In this document: positions 44,117 through 55,209 of the stretch, piece by piece
Numbering within the stretch: the first letter of the stretch is position 1
Layout: every line of letters begins with the position of its first letter
NCBI GenBank assembly: GCA_963576565.1
Contig: OY755039.1
Coordinates: 131,023,140-131,087,139 of the forward strand
DNA length: 64,000 nucleotides
Origin: Aspidapion aeneum
Taxonomy: Eukaryota; Arthropoda; Insecta; Coleoptera; Brentidae
Direction of reading: 5' to 3'
The notes under the pieces: model-generated
Database searches by the model: none
Told to the model about the DNA's origin: nothing
Seen by the model: only the letters and a program-made list of their open reading frames with translations
Translations under genes and position numbers: made by a program

Positions 44117-45930
44117 TTAGGTAGGTTGGTACTATTAGGTTTGAAACTAATGTGTTGTATTTAATTTTTGTAAGGATAGATAGATTAGAAATCTTTGTTT
44201 TGTTAATAAATGAATAAATAAAATAAACGCATTTTTTTTAAATTTTGCTTTATTATTTCAATTTAATCTATACTTTAACAATAATTTAAACGATATAATT
44301 ATTAAAGTATCAATAAGGGACATCGCTTTCCTTAATTTTTTTTGGGTAAATAACAGATAATATAATATAGGAAAAATAACAATATAAAATAGTGCTAAAA
44401 GGGGCGTTCCACAATAATCTACGGTAACGATAGTTACCGCAAAATTAGGCAAAGGGGCGTTCCGTGAAAATCGAATGTAATAGTAGTTACCATTAGTAAA
44501 AACATTCCACGCTAATTTAATGTAATGATAGTAACCACGAAATTTGTAAAAGGGCGTTCCACGATAATCTACTGTAACGATCGTTACCGTGAAATATAAT
44601 TAAGGGACGTTCCACGATTGTATACTGTAACGATAGTTACTGTGGAATTTAATGAAGGGACGTTCCACGATAATCGAATGTAACAATAGTGTCCTTAAAC
44701 TTGATGTTTGAAAAGGGAAAATTCCTCGATAACCGACTGTAACGATTATTTGATGTAACGATAGTTACTTAAAAACCTAGGGACATTGAAAAAGGACATC
44801 CGGCAATTGAACAATTGGATGTAACGTTGCTTATTGTAAAACGAGTTTTTTTTTAATAGGGTAATTCCACGCTAATTTGATGTAACAAGTTACTTTTAAA
44901 GAAACAAAAAGACGATGCCACGACCATATGATGCTTACTAAAATGATAAAACGGAACATTCCACGAGTATCGAATGTAACGATAGTTACTTAAAAATAGA
45001 CATTAGGCTGTATAAGGCATATAAGGTAGTGTGGCACCGTTAGGTTTGGAACTGATGTGTTGTATTTAATTTTTGTATGGATAGATAGATTATAAATCTT
45101 TGTTTTGATAATAAATGAATAAATAAAATAAACGCTTTTTTTAAATTTTACTTTATTATTTCAATTTAATATATACTTTAACAATTAAACAATATAATGA
45201 AAGTATTGTATCAATAAGGGAAACATCGCTTTCCTTAATTTATTTTGGGTAAATAACAGATAAAATAGGAAAAATAACAATATAAAATAATACTAAAAGG
45301 GACGTTCCACAATAATCTATTGTTACGGTAGTTACCGTGAAATTAGATAAAGGAGCGTTCCGCGAAAATCGATTGTAACAATAGTCACCATTAGCAAAAA
45401 AATTCCACGAAAATCTACTGAAACGATAGTTATCTCCAAATTTGATAAAGGACGTACTGTAACGATCGTTACTGTGAAATATGATAAAGGGACGTTCCAC
45501 GATAATCTAATGTAACGATAGTTACTGCGAAATTTGCTGGAAGGACGTTCCAAGATGATCGACTGTAACGATAGTTACTTGAAAATTGGCACTAATAAAA
45601 AAGGGATATTCCACGATGATTCGATGTAACGATAGTTACTTAAAACCTAGGGGCATTCCACGAATATTTTGATGTAACGATATTAACCTGAAAAAGGACA
45701 TCCGGCAATCGAATAATTGGATGTAACGTTGGGTATTAAATAGGGCAATTCCACGCTAATCTGATGTAATGGTAATTCCACGCTAATGTGATGTAATGAA
45801 TTACTGTTAAAGAAAGAAAAACACGATGCCACTACCATATTATTAGGCTTAATCGTTACTTAAAAATAGACATTGGGACTAGAAATCAAACCTTAGGTCA
45901 CGAGTAATTTTGATATAAAGACCTGGTAAT
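44117..45930. repeat. Tandem duplication (~0.92 kb x2) containing GTAAC-N4-GTTAC palindrome arrays
   Basis: The block from TAGGTTTGAAACTAATGTGT (about 44130) recurs from TAGGTTTGGAACTGATGTGT (about 45042), both followed by AAATGAATAAATAAAATAAA, CATCGCTTTCCTTAATTT and then an array of ~50-60 bp units. Each unit has a TTCCACGATAATC(T/G)A phrase and the palindrome TGTAACGATAGTTACT. Exact or one-base-variant palindromes occur near 44421, 44575, 44628, 44757, 44977, 45466, 45514, 45564 and 45629; more decayed ones continue to about 46240. No gene is present. Confidence 0.85.
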
Positions 45931-47231
45931 TCCACGATTATCTGATATAACATCAGTTGGCTACTTAAAAATATCGGGAAATTGAAAAATCGTATGTAAG
46001 GTTGATCATTGTGAAACCGACTATTTTACAACTTTCCGCGAGTAACAAGTTATTTTTAAATGAACACCGGGTAATTCCACGCTAATCCGTGTACGATAGT
46101 TAGTTTTGAATTAGTGAAAACAGGATACCGCGACAAAATGAACAATAGAACGGAACATTCCACGGATATCTGATGTAACCATGGTTACTTAAAAACATAG
46201 ACGTTGGGCAATTAAAAAATCAAATGTAACGTTGGGCACTATAAAATATACAAAACTGTATAATTTCGTAAGTGCGCTTTGAGCATCAAAACTAAAAGTT
46301 GAAGCATGTCGTACATTACAGGTATACCTATCAATTTTGTACTCAACTGCGACTAGTACAAGTAAATTTAGCAGTTGGGTGTTTTTAGTTTTTTTATTTC
46401 CATATTTTAGGTTTAATTCATATTCAGCCTTATAAAAAGCACTATGCATTTACAATTCATTTAGCTTTACCCAAAAAGTACGTGTAGTACGGACGCGAGG
46501 TGGGGGAAGAGAGAGGAAAGAGGGTTGGATTTTTTTTTATTTAAATTTTTTTTTGTGATTTTTGTTAAAAATAGATAGGATCAATTAAAAAAATACAGAG
46601 CCGAGAATAGGGGCACTTTATTGACAAAAACTTTTAACAGTCTGTTAGCTACTTTACTAATCTTACATAAACCAAAAGAAAGTGATTATTCGGAAGGGAA
46701 GTAGAAAAATTTGTAAAATAAACTATTTATCTTTTTGCTCCTCTGTCCTTTTAGAAGATCCAAAGTGATGTTACCTACCTAACCTAAATGTTACTTAATC
46801 GTATACTTATTCTAACGTGTCCAAAAACCCCTCTTTATCTTTTCCCACCAAAAAACATGGCCGCATTGAACAGGTTGAGATACTTTTGTAACCAATGGAC
46901 AAAGGATTACTGATTTCGACCTCTAAAAGGAGGATAAGGGAAGCTAATTTAAGGAAATAATTTAAAAAAAACTTCATTCAAACAAAATATTTTTGAACAA
47001 ATTTCCGTTCGCAAACAAGGTTTCGAACCAATTTCCATTTAAAGAAAATGTTTTAGCTTTCGAATGAAACCTTGTCGGACAAATTTTTCTTCATATAAAA
47101 TTTTTTAAACAATTTTCGCGACCCGAGGATAACGCAGTTTAGGAACAATTGGAACAAGTTCCCTCGTCTCGTGCTATATGGTCAAATAGAGGCCCCGTGA
47201 ACATATTAGAAGCCCATCTACACTACAGACC
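45931..47231. other. Decayed end of the palindrome array, then intergenic DNA
   Basis: Degenerate TTCCACG and GATGTAAC units continue to about 46240. A G/A-rich patch (46493-46525) and AT-rich sequence follow up to the 3' end of the coiled-coil gene. The 3' UTR of that gene should lie just left of 47232. Confidence 0.5.
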
Positions 47232-47308
47232 TTATGACTCTGACTTTGGAGTACTGTTGCCCCACAGCCAGTTTAACAGCACCTTTGATGAACTCTGCAC
47301 ATCTCTCG
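47232..47308 (-). CDS. Coiled-coil (golgin-type) gene, last coding exon F
   Basis: Acceptor TTTTACAG lies at 47311-47309 and the exon completes the split codon left by exon E (T|CG = Ser), giving S-RDVQSSSKVLLNWLWGNSTP-KSES and a stop at 47232-47234. Only this phase avoids an immediate stop and agrees with exon E. A short hydrophobic LLNWLWG C-terminal motif is noteworthy: it could be a membrane- or partner-binding tail. Family assignment is inference. Confidence 0.75.
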
Positions 47309-48200
47309 CTGTAAAAAAAATTAAAAAATGTTAAAAGTGAGTCCATAAGTGGATTTCCATATCAAACCGGCCACGTTTTGCACTTAAAAATTTTGATTTT
47401 AATAAAAATTGATTTTTTGATTTCCCTATGAGTACCGATTACACCGAGATAAAAAATTTGAAAAAATGTTGCAATTCCTTTAATCTACAGGTTGTTTTAT
47501 CTTCTTAATTAGCCAAAACGTATTTATGGTTTATGATTTTTCCTGAAAAAATACGAAGTTTGCAAAAAAATGTTTAACTACTGTTTAGAAATAAGAACAA
47601 GAGACTTTAAGAAAAAATATTGACAATGACAAATAATCGCATTAGTGACCTTAGTACAAAACAATAAATTTTAAAAAATCGCCATTTTGAAAAAGATTTT
47701 TTATATTTTTTGTTTATTGCCTTTAAAAATTTTTGAGTGGGCCGAGAAGTATCAACACCAAAAAAAAAGTTCTTGCTTAGGTGCGCGGAGGCCTTGGCCG
47801 TATTATATATGTACCGGGTGGTACAAATTAGTAAAATCGGTGTGATAGTTTTCAAAAAATCTATTTTTGTTTCAGCCATTGTTTTACAGATTATACGATT
47901 GTATTGCCAATCCTGTCTGCATTAATTTCCTTATAAACTATTACTGAACCGATTTTAATGAAATAAAAAAATAGTGAGAATTGATGGTTCTTTAAAGATT
48001 ATAAGCGAAATTTTCCACCATCTTAAAAGTTAAGATGTCGGACAGAATCATACTTGACCCTTCAAAGAGGCACGTATATTCTTATTTTCCGAAACTGTTT
48101 TAGTTTTTTTTACTTATAAATAAACACTACTTTTTTCCCGCTTAATATGGTACAAAATTATAAAATCGGTGAAGTGGGTCTTACAAAATCTGATTTGATG
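47309..48200. other. Intron region with short repeats
   Basis: GGTACAAATTAGTAAAATCG (47820) and GGTACAAAATTATAAAATCG (48149) are direct repeats about 330 bp apart. GAACCGATTTTAATGAAAT (47946) is a common insect transposon phrase. No gene is seen besides exon F. Confidence 0.5.
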
Positions 48201-49413
48201 ACTGTGATATAATCGCGCAAAAAAGGCGGTTCTCATCGTAAAAATATTTGCCAGGTTAACTTTTCTGATAAAACAGGTCAAGATAGCTCGTCAAAACGAA
48301 AGCGCCTCGAAAATTCAGAATAATAAACGTTTTTTTTTTCGGTGTTTGGTTTTAGAAATTATTTTATTACAATTGTCATCTAAATACCTGATAAATCAAT
48401 TCTTAGTCATATTTTATTGAATTTAGCACTTTCTAGAATTTAGAACAATTGCAAAACAACAACAAAATTTCTCAATTTAAAATTGTGCAAACGTTAGAAT
48501 ATAAAGTTATTACGTGCCTTACCATAGTACCCCACCAGTGGGAAGCAAAAAACATATTGTATTGGCCACCGCCATCAGAAAACCTTAAGCTGGGTTTATA
48601 CAGAAACATAGCATAACATAAGACAGCATGACATAACATGTCATTACAGAAGGAAACTGGCTGCTTATACAAAAAATATAACATGACATAACATAACATA
48701 AAAGCTTGGTCCAAGTACTTTAAATGAGGCCCCAAGCACTCTCAATAATTGGTAATTGCAAAGAGAATTCCCAAAGTGTTCGGTTCTTGCAATTGGCTCT
48801 GGTGCACTCTGCTTGGAGACAGGTGAGTCTAAATAAACGGACTACTAAAGCCGCTTGACTTCAAGTAAAAAAATAGAGTGTCATTCAAACCACTGAGATT
48901 AAAATAATATTTTTTCGATCTGATGGATTCAAACATTGTGTCCCTGAATGACAGATTTTCATAATTTGTCATTAAGAAACAATATTTTTTTTTAAGGAAC
49001 ATTCTGATTTTTACTAAACACACTCTTGACTACTAATTTTCACTTGTGCCAAGTAAGAGAAAATGAAAAAAGCATGCCACATTGCCTTGGTTTCTTTAAT
49101 TTTTTGTTAAAGTACAAAGCAATTAAAAGAAATTAAGTACAAAGACCAGAAAGCAACCCAGAATGGGGCCTACTTGCCCAGCCCTTGGGAATGTCAGCAA
49201 GGAATCCAAAAAGAGGGGTCTGCTTGCAATTGACTCCAACTCATTTTACACAATTTTTTTTTATAATTATTAAACTTAAATTATATAATGTACAGGGAAT
49301 TAAACATCTTTGCTTTAATACCATGAATGTACATAGTTATAATAGCCTTAGACCACTGGTGGATCATATACCTTTTGACCTAATCAACAGGGTACGGAGG
49401 GCCACAATGTGCC
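48201..49413 (-). repeat. Dispersed repeat copy B (1.21 kb), inverted relative to 20328-21910
   Basis: Reverse-complement match to copy A, starting ACTGTGATATAATCGCG and ending GCCACAATGTGCC. It is shorter than A by deletions, including about 130 bp near the right end. It lies in the last intron (E-F) of the coiled-coil gene. Confidence 0.8.
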
Positions 49414-49774
49414 AATACGTCACTATTTATTTTTAATTAAAATAATTTTTGAAATTCTTATTGTTTGCTGAGTAAATGTTAAAATTTTTTTTGAATTATG
49501 ATTTTTCTATAAAAAAAATTGATCATTTCCATCTTGCTAGATCCATTACAAGAAAAAAAACTTATTTAAAATACCGAAAGCAATTAAAATTTCAGAAAAA
49601 TATCTAGAGAGAAGATTTTTTTTTAATCTTTAACATTCTACATAAAAGTGTTTTCTCAAAGGGGACCCAACAATTACCACCTTAAATATTAGAATCTTAT
49701 TCAATAACACTCTGTATAATTATTTCGGGAATTGACTAAAACTGATTTTGAATTGTTTTATTAACTAAACTTAC
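49414..49774. other. Intron sequence, nothing recognised
   Basis: AT-rich DNA left of exon E with no repeat or gene identified. Confidence 0.5.
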
Positions 49775-49941
49775 AAAGAGTGTAATTGGCGTTAGTCAAC
49801 TTGGCCGCCGCCTCGGGCGGCAATTTGGAGGTATCTTTGATGTGCTGCTGCATTATTGTCATTTGTTGCAGTCGTCGAGCATCCTGTTCATCTACAAAAG
49901 TTTTGTCTTTCTTGTACCCGACATTCTTCAGTTCAGACAAC
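49775..49941 (-). CDS. Coiled-coil (golgin-type) gene, exon E
   Basis: Acceptor TTTGTACAG at 49944-49942, donor T|GTAAGT at 49774. Starts in phase 2 of the codon AA|G left by exon D, giving K-LSELKNVGYKKDKTFVDEQD then ARRLQQMTIMQQHIKDTSKL and PPEAAAKLTNANYTL, 55 full codons, and ends with one base carried to exon F. The sequence is helical and charged but not a long heptad coil. All residues read without interruption, unlike surrounding transposons. Confidence 0.85.
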
Positions 49942-50025
49942 CTGTACAAAAAGATAATTAATACATCGATTGCTATAAAAAATAAAATAGAGTACACAAG
50001 GGATAAAGTTAAAACGCTGATTAGA

Positions 50026-50160
50026 ATAGAATATAATAGAATAGAATAGAAATCTTTATTTGTACGGAAGCCATTTTACAACGGATGTACATGGTCAAGG
50101 AGTAAAAATACTTAACTTAAACAGTGTTACAGTATTACGAATAAAATAACTAAATTAAAC
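50026..50160 (-). mobile_element. LINE 3'-end remnant, minus strand
   Basis: Read on the minus strand, GTACAAATAAAGATTTCTAT leads into repeated TTCTATTCTA pentamers, the tail style of CR1-like LINEs and the same style as 5626-5716. No coding part remains. Confidence 0.45.
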
Positions 50161-50289
50161 AATAAAAGTCAAAAACTATAAATAAGGCAATAATACAAAT
50201 AAAAGGTTTTTTTGAAAACTACATTGATTTCTTCTTTAAACTAGGATACGGGCACTCTATAGAGGATAAGACAAAACAACATAAATAAT

Positions 50290-52275
50290 TCAAATAGAGA
50301 ATTTTAATATTCCAGGTTATGAATTATTCTATAATACTAGTCAGTTAAATAAATGTGATGGGTTTGTGTTTTATGTAAAAAGTAATTACGTTAGAGACCG
50401 TAGTGTTATAAGAATTGAAAATTTTAAGAGTAGTAATTAATAAAAATAAGTCAGTAATAGGTTTAACAGGAATATACCGTCCTCCATCAACTGATAAAAA
50501 TATGTTTTTAACTGCACTTAATATTCTTTTTATTAAAAATAAATTTAGAACAGAAATATTTTTAGAAGACACCAATTTAAATATATTAAAAACAAGAGAA
50601 AATTTTGTAACGGAGTACTTAAGCTGCTTCTAATTGATATACCAACTAGAGTAAGAGAAGGTCAAACACCATCCTGCTTAGATCACTATTTTATTAAAAA
50701 TAACAATTCAAACTATGAACCTGCTACGTCGATTGTGATCAGCGGTGGCTCGAATCACTATCCAATAGTCCTCACTTTTAAAGCTCAAATATTGCAACAA
50801 AAATGTCAAAATAATCAGCACTTTACAAAAATAAATCACACAAAGTTAAATAATTTAGTAAAAAGCCAAGGGTGGGAGGATGTGATGTAATGTAATGTAG
50901 TGATGCTGAGTCATGCGCTGATCTGTTTGTCAATATTTTGCAAAATCATGTCAATAATGCTACGGAGACCAAGCATATAAAATGTTAACAAAGAAAACTT
51001 AAGGTATGGATAACACAGGGTCTAATAAACTCAATCAGGATAAAGGAGAAACTAAAAAAAAAGCGTGATTTCAAAAACTCCGGATTCTTACCAAAGATTT
51101 GTGGACTACACAAATAGGCTAAGTAGTACTATTAGTGCAGCAAAAAATAGTTACTATAAAGATAAGTTGGGTCCAGTTAGAAACGATGCTAAAAAAACAT
51201 GGAATATTATTAATGAGGCAACAGATAAAACGCAAGGTAGGGAGTGCAAAATTTCTTTAGTAATTACAGAAAATGGTAAGGACGTTGATACGGATGCAGG
51301 AGTGGGGGACGCGTTTAATTCATTTTTTAGCAAGATTGGAAAGAAAATGGTAGACAAAATTAACTCACTCAATTTTCCGAAGGCGCATTACAGAGAATGA
51401 GCTGGTTTTGCAAATTAACTCGCTTAAGAATAATGCAGCTTCTGGTGCAGATAAAATCCCAGTTGCTCTAATTAAAGACAATCATATTACCTTGCTAAAA
51501 CCACTCTTGCATCTGATAAATCTGATATTTGCTTCTGGTGTTTTTCCTAGGGTTCTCAAGCATGCAACTACAATTCCGGTAAATAAAAGTGGGGACAAGA
51601 AAGTACTTAATAATTACCGACCAATTGCATTAACTAACTCTGTTGCCAAATTGGTGGAGAAGTGTACGAAGACTTAACGATTATCTAAAAGTAAACAAAA
51701 TTTTGTCATCCAGCCAGTTTGATTTTAAGGAAAATTGCAGCACCGAGGATGCGGTTACCTGTGTGGCGGAACATATTAATGAATGCTTCAACAAAAATAT
51801 AAAATTTATGGGCATATTCCTTGATTTAGGAAAGACATTTGATACCGTGACGCATCGAATTCTATTGGAAAAAATCGAAAGAAAAGTTATAAGACACGCT
51901 TACAACATATTTGCAAGTTACCTCAAGCTAAGAACTCAAGATGTCAAAATTAATAACACTATTAGCTCCAAAAGTCTGGTGGAGTTTGGTGTTCCACAGG
52001 GTACAGTGCTTGGTCCGGTATTGTTTTCAATATATCTAAATGAAATTACTTGACAATGTAGAAATAATATGTTATGTCCAAGCTAACACCTGGAGAATTA
52101 AAACAAATAACAGAAAAAGCAATCAAGCAAATTAAAACCTGATTTGACAAAAACTACTTAACTTTAAACGCAGATAAGTCTGGCTTTATATACTTTTCTA
52201 TGACTGAAGCTAGTGCTACTTTGGGGTCTGATAACAGAATTACAATACACGACTTTGAATGCAGTAATAACAACA
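50290..52275 (+). pseudogene. Degenerate CR1/Jockey-group LINE ORF2, catalytic motif deleted
   Basis: This copy is related to the intact LINE at 22.5-27.2 kb. Endonuclease pieces: YELFYN (about 50320), GLTGIYRPPSTDKNMF (50463-50510) and LEDTNLN (50558). Reverse transcriptase pieces: QINSLKNNAASGADKIPVAL (51408), NNYRPIALTNSVAKLVEKC (51610), MGIFLDLGKTFDTVTHRI (51809) and EFGVPQGTVLGPVLFSIYL (51981-52037). After LNEIT a stop appears and the YADD block is gone: CYV joins directly to QANTWR (about 52070). At least five frame breaks separate these parts. The 5' end of the endonuclease and the 3' region after about 52275 are missing. Confidence 0.88.
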
Positions 52276-52805
52276 ATAGACAATAGATTTATTCAGCCAA
52301 AATATATACAAAAGTAAATTTGGATCGTCAAGTTTTCGATAATTTTACTGCTATACACAGCAACGTCATACTTCGTCACACTTAAATGTTTTACAATAGA
52401 AAAATATGGTATATATATTATTCGTTACATTTAATAAATTATTTTTTTCGCGATTATTCACGGTAAAAAATTTTGTATTCACAGTAAAAAACTTTGTCTA
52501 CAATGAAAACACGTTCTTTTCTCGAATAAATTGTTTTACCTTAAAACAATTTGTTTTGAATTAAAATATTTCTTTTTAGTTCAACGCAGCGTTTAATCCC
52601 GAAATGAGACTTTATTTTTCTTCTTTAATTGTTTTGATTTAGTATACTCCATTTTGTAATAAAGCGAATTTTCTTCACATAAGTAATATTTTGCTTGAAA
52701 TGCTGCTGAAAACGGTGCCTTAGATTAATTCAGTTCCAATTTATAATAAAACAATTTCCATAAACAAGTGAAATTAAAGAAAGAAAATTAAGAAAAAAGT
52801 TTTCT

Positions 52806-52876
52806 GCTTCGGCCGGGGATCGAACCCGAGATCTCTTGCTATCTAGGCAAACATTCTACCACTAAACCACCGAACC
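52806..52876 (-). tRNA. tRNA-like sequence (tRNA-Gly-like body, predicted anticodon AGA)
   Basis: On the minus strand 71 nt fold as a standard cloverleaf: acceptor GGTTCGG with CCGAAGC (one G-G mismatch at 2:71), D arm GTTT-AGTGGTAG-AAT, anticodon stem TTTGC/GCAAG with loop CTAGATA, a 5-nt variable loop, and T arm TCGGG-TTCGATC-CCCGG. The A box (TAGTGGTAGAATG) and B box (GGTTCGATCCC) are intact. A TTTTTT Pol III terminator starts about 9 nt after the 3' end. Most similar to tRNA-Gly in body, but the loop would read AGA (Ser), with U at position 37 and no Ser-type long arm; so it is probably a tRNA pseudogene or SINE-like head rather than a working decoder. Confidence 0.6.
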
Positions 52877-52900
52877 CACACATAAATTTTCGGAAAACTT

Positions 52901-53077
52901 CTATCTATGCGGGCCGCGGTGTCTCAATACAAGAAGACACTCAGGTATTAACTCGACCAAGTCACCCAACTGATCTCTAAATTCTTCTTTCCCACTGTCA
53001 AAGGTATGATAACTCAAAATTAGACGTAAAGAATCAACGTCTGAAAGCATGAGATCACCTTTTCGTGTGTTAAAATT
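52901..53077 (-). other. Short open frame beside the tRNA-like sequence
   Basis: From an in-frame Met (about 53053) it reads MLSDVDSLRLILSYHTFDSG, KEEFRDQLGDLVELIPECLL and ends RHRGPHR-stop. The amino-acid composition is protein-like, but I recognise no family. It does not fit the exon phases of the surrounding coiled-coil gene, so it more likely belongs to the small TIR element or is a relic. Confidence 0.3.
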
Positions 53078-53218
53078 TCTGATCGTAAATGGGCGATTTG
53101 CCAATATAATTATCAAATACCAAATTGCAAATAATGCAAGGACCTAAAACTATAAACAACAAGTAAAATTATCTCTAAAAATCTTATTTTTCTTTCTTTA
53201 ATTTCACTTGTTGTTTAT

Positions 53219-53590
53219 ATTTCTCAAGGGTGTTTTTTGCAGACATTAAAAAAAAATAAAACATCACGTTTTTAGACCTAATTTAGAGGTTGCTGACCCC
53301 CTCATGGGGGTAGATGGTTAAATTAGGTTCAAAAATGCCGAAAAACAGTGGAATAGAAAAACCAAAGTGAAAGTAACCAGAATTTGATTTTTTGAAAAAA
53401 CCCAATCCCCCGCCCCTTTGGAGGTGGTGCAGAGTGGTTATGCACCATGTGCCAGATCTCCACCAAAGAAATTCGTATTTTATGATTTTTCTGAAAATTT
53501 TGACGTATCACACAATGTTATATCACAAATAAGCAAGCTGAAGCTAAAACGGCCGGCCTATTTCAAACCTGACTAGTAGGAGAACCTTAC
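53219..53590. other. Intron sequence, nothing recognised
   Basis: AT-rich intron DNA with a C-rich patch (CCCAATCCCCCGCCCC near 53400). Confidence 0.45.
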
Positions 53591-53711
53591 TTTGTGGCAA
53601 GATGGACATCATTTTGTGAAGTGTTTTCCACTAGTTCTGTTGCAGTGGTAGCCAAGATTAAAGCTGAAACATCAGAAGGACCTGACTCTGGTAATATAGA
53701 TGACGCAATAT
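53591..53711 (-). CDS. Coiled-coil (golgin-type) gene, exon D
   Basis: Acceptor TTTTTTTTCAG at 53714-53712, donor AAA|GTAAGG at 53590. Continues the G| codon of exon C to read G-DIASSILPESGPSDVSALIL-ATTATELVENTSQNDVHLATK. Not coiled coil: a Ser/Pro/Thr-containing linker between the coil and the C-terminal conserved part. 121 bp, phase consistent on both sides. Confidence 0.82.
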
Positions 53712-54524
53712 CTGAAAAAAATTATATATATTATTATAGCCGGAGCTGTACACCCTAGACACGTGGGTCGAATAATACAACATTTTTAACCTGCAGTACT
53801 TTTATTTTGCTTCCTCGTGGAAGGGGTGGGGGAATTTTTTAAAAAAATGGCGGAAAATTAGGTTATACCCGTTAAGTTAAGATCATACTCGTTTTTATTA
53901 TATATTTATATACTACCATACCAGTTGAGTAAAGTCGGGTAATATTTTCCAAAAAAAAAATTGATTTACCTGTCATCTTGGAATCAGATGGCGGCAAATT
54001 TATCAATATATCAAATTATCATCATTAGATTCTTAAAGTCCTAAAACAGTAGAATTAAAAAAAAATGGTATAGACTTGACCTTGTTTGACCTTGATAAAA
54101 ACATCTTATATTAAAAAAATTGAATTTTTACGTGTTTTTTTTTAATTTTCACTGCGCTTACATTTAAGATTTTTTTTTAAGAATACTTAGTATTAGTATG
54201 ATTAAGGAAGCCCTCAGGCACACCACTTACCTTAGGAGCGAAGCCACTTTCGTTCTTAAAAATAATTTTATTTTTCGAAAATTAAAACATGTGTGGTTTT
54301 ACTTAAATCTATCTTAAAAGTAGAAGTTAAAAACTAAGAATTCCCAAGCAAAAACCGAAGAATGATATTTGAAGCTGCTGACTCTGCATAGTGTCTTCTT
54401 CTATAATAATGCATTGGCGTAGATGAGATAACACCTCCCTCCTCAAACTGTGGTCTTCATATTTTGTATACTCAACTACCTCTAGCGCCTGCACTATTAC
54501 TGTTATTTTAAACTGTGATCTTAC
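53712..54524. other. Intron C-D, nothing recognised
   Basis: AT-rich; GACCTTGTTTGACCTTG short repeat near 54078. No repeat family or gene is supported. Confidence 0.45.
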
Positions 54525-54640
54525 CTAGGTGGGATTTACTTCGTAACACCTCCTTCTCTCTAATTGCATTAGAAAGTTTTAACTGGAGCGTGTCCCTTTC
54601 TTCTAGTAAATGAGTCAATTCAACAGTGAGCTCTTCGCAC
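54525..54640 (-). CDS. Coiled-coil (golgin-type) gene, exon C
   Basis: Acceptor TTTTAG at 54643-54641, donor CTAG|GTAAGA at 54524. Completes AG|G to read R-CEELTVELTHLLEERDTLQL-KLSNAIREKEVLRSKSHL. Heptad spacing of Leu is clear (coiled coil). The phrase LLEERDTLQLKLSNAIR has the look of large golgin, pericentrin or AKAP coiled-coil proteins. Confidence 0.85.
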
Positions 54641-55102
54641 CTAAAACCATATTAAGAGTTAATTGAAAGATTTCTTAAAAGATTACTATTTCTTACGCGT
54701 TTTGATAAATAGCGACAATGGCACATTATATTACTTTCCTAGCCCGCACAGCAATGGCTAGAGAAGGTATTGTTTTCGACGAATTTTTTTTTTTAGAGTG
54801 TGATGCCTTTGAGAGGCATGCTAACACGCTAAAAAGAGCTTTTTCTGCTTGAGAAAAGATAGGCGATACGTTAAGAAATTTTAGAAATTTAGAAAGTACG
54901 TGGTTTTGATTACACTAGAAACATTTGATACTTGTACTTGAATTAGTTGCGGCGACAGTCGAAACGTGCACTCATAAATTAAAAAGTATATTTTATATTT
55001 TACTAAACAATAGTGTCGTTATTCCCACTATATCAGCGTGTGATGTTAAAATATTTTGTTAAAGTAAATATAGAAAACAAATATATAATACAGCAAACTC
55101 AC
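54641..55102. other. Intron B-C with a small repeat relic
   Basis: CAGCAATGGCTAGAGAAGG with TTTTCGACGAA (about 54750-54782) matches part of the TIR element at 39.6-39.9 kb; a GATGCCTTTGAGAGGCATGC hairpin (54802) follows. Confidence 0.55.
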
Positions 55103-55209
55103 CTAACATCTCGTTGATGCAACATGTACAGCGCTAAATCTAACTCCGCGCGACGCACTTGTTCCGACAGGTCTTCTTCGGTATACTCCTGAGATTGCTC
55201 CATAGGCTC
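55103..55209 (-). CDS. Coiled-coil (golgin-type) gene, exon B
   Basis: Acceptor TATTTACAG at 55212-55210 and donor AG|GTGAGT at 55102. Starts in phase 0, matching exon A, and reads EPMEQSQEYTEEDLSEQVRR-AELDLALYMLHQRDV plus AG. Acidic then amphipathic helix entering the coil of exon C. 107 bp = 35 codons + 2. Confidence 0.86.

Larger units (their letters stand above)
52760..53218. mobile_element. ~460-bp TIR element carrying a tRNA-like sequence
   Basis: ACAAGTGAAATTAAAGAAAG (about 52764) is repeated in inverse at 53192-53211, the match extending over about 30 bp. The right end is itself a hairpin: ATAAACAACAAGTAAAATTA (about 53152) pairs with the terminal inverse. Between the arms are the tRNA-like gene and a short open frame. 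It lies in the intron between exons E and D of the coiled-coil gene. Confidence 0.6.

Noticed and set aside
45240..45553. Overlapping 73- and 86-codon frames on the minus strand
   Set aside because: They translate the GTAAC palindrome array; repeated peptides such as VTIVTVDYCG mirror the DNA repeat.
47149..47334. 61-codon plus-strand frame
   Set aside because: It is antisense to exon F of the coiled-coil gene, which is supported by splice phase.
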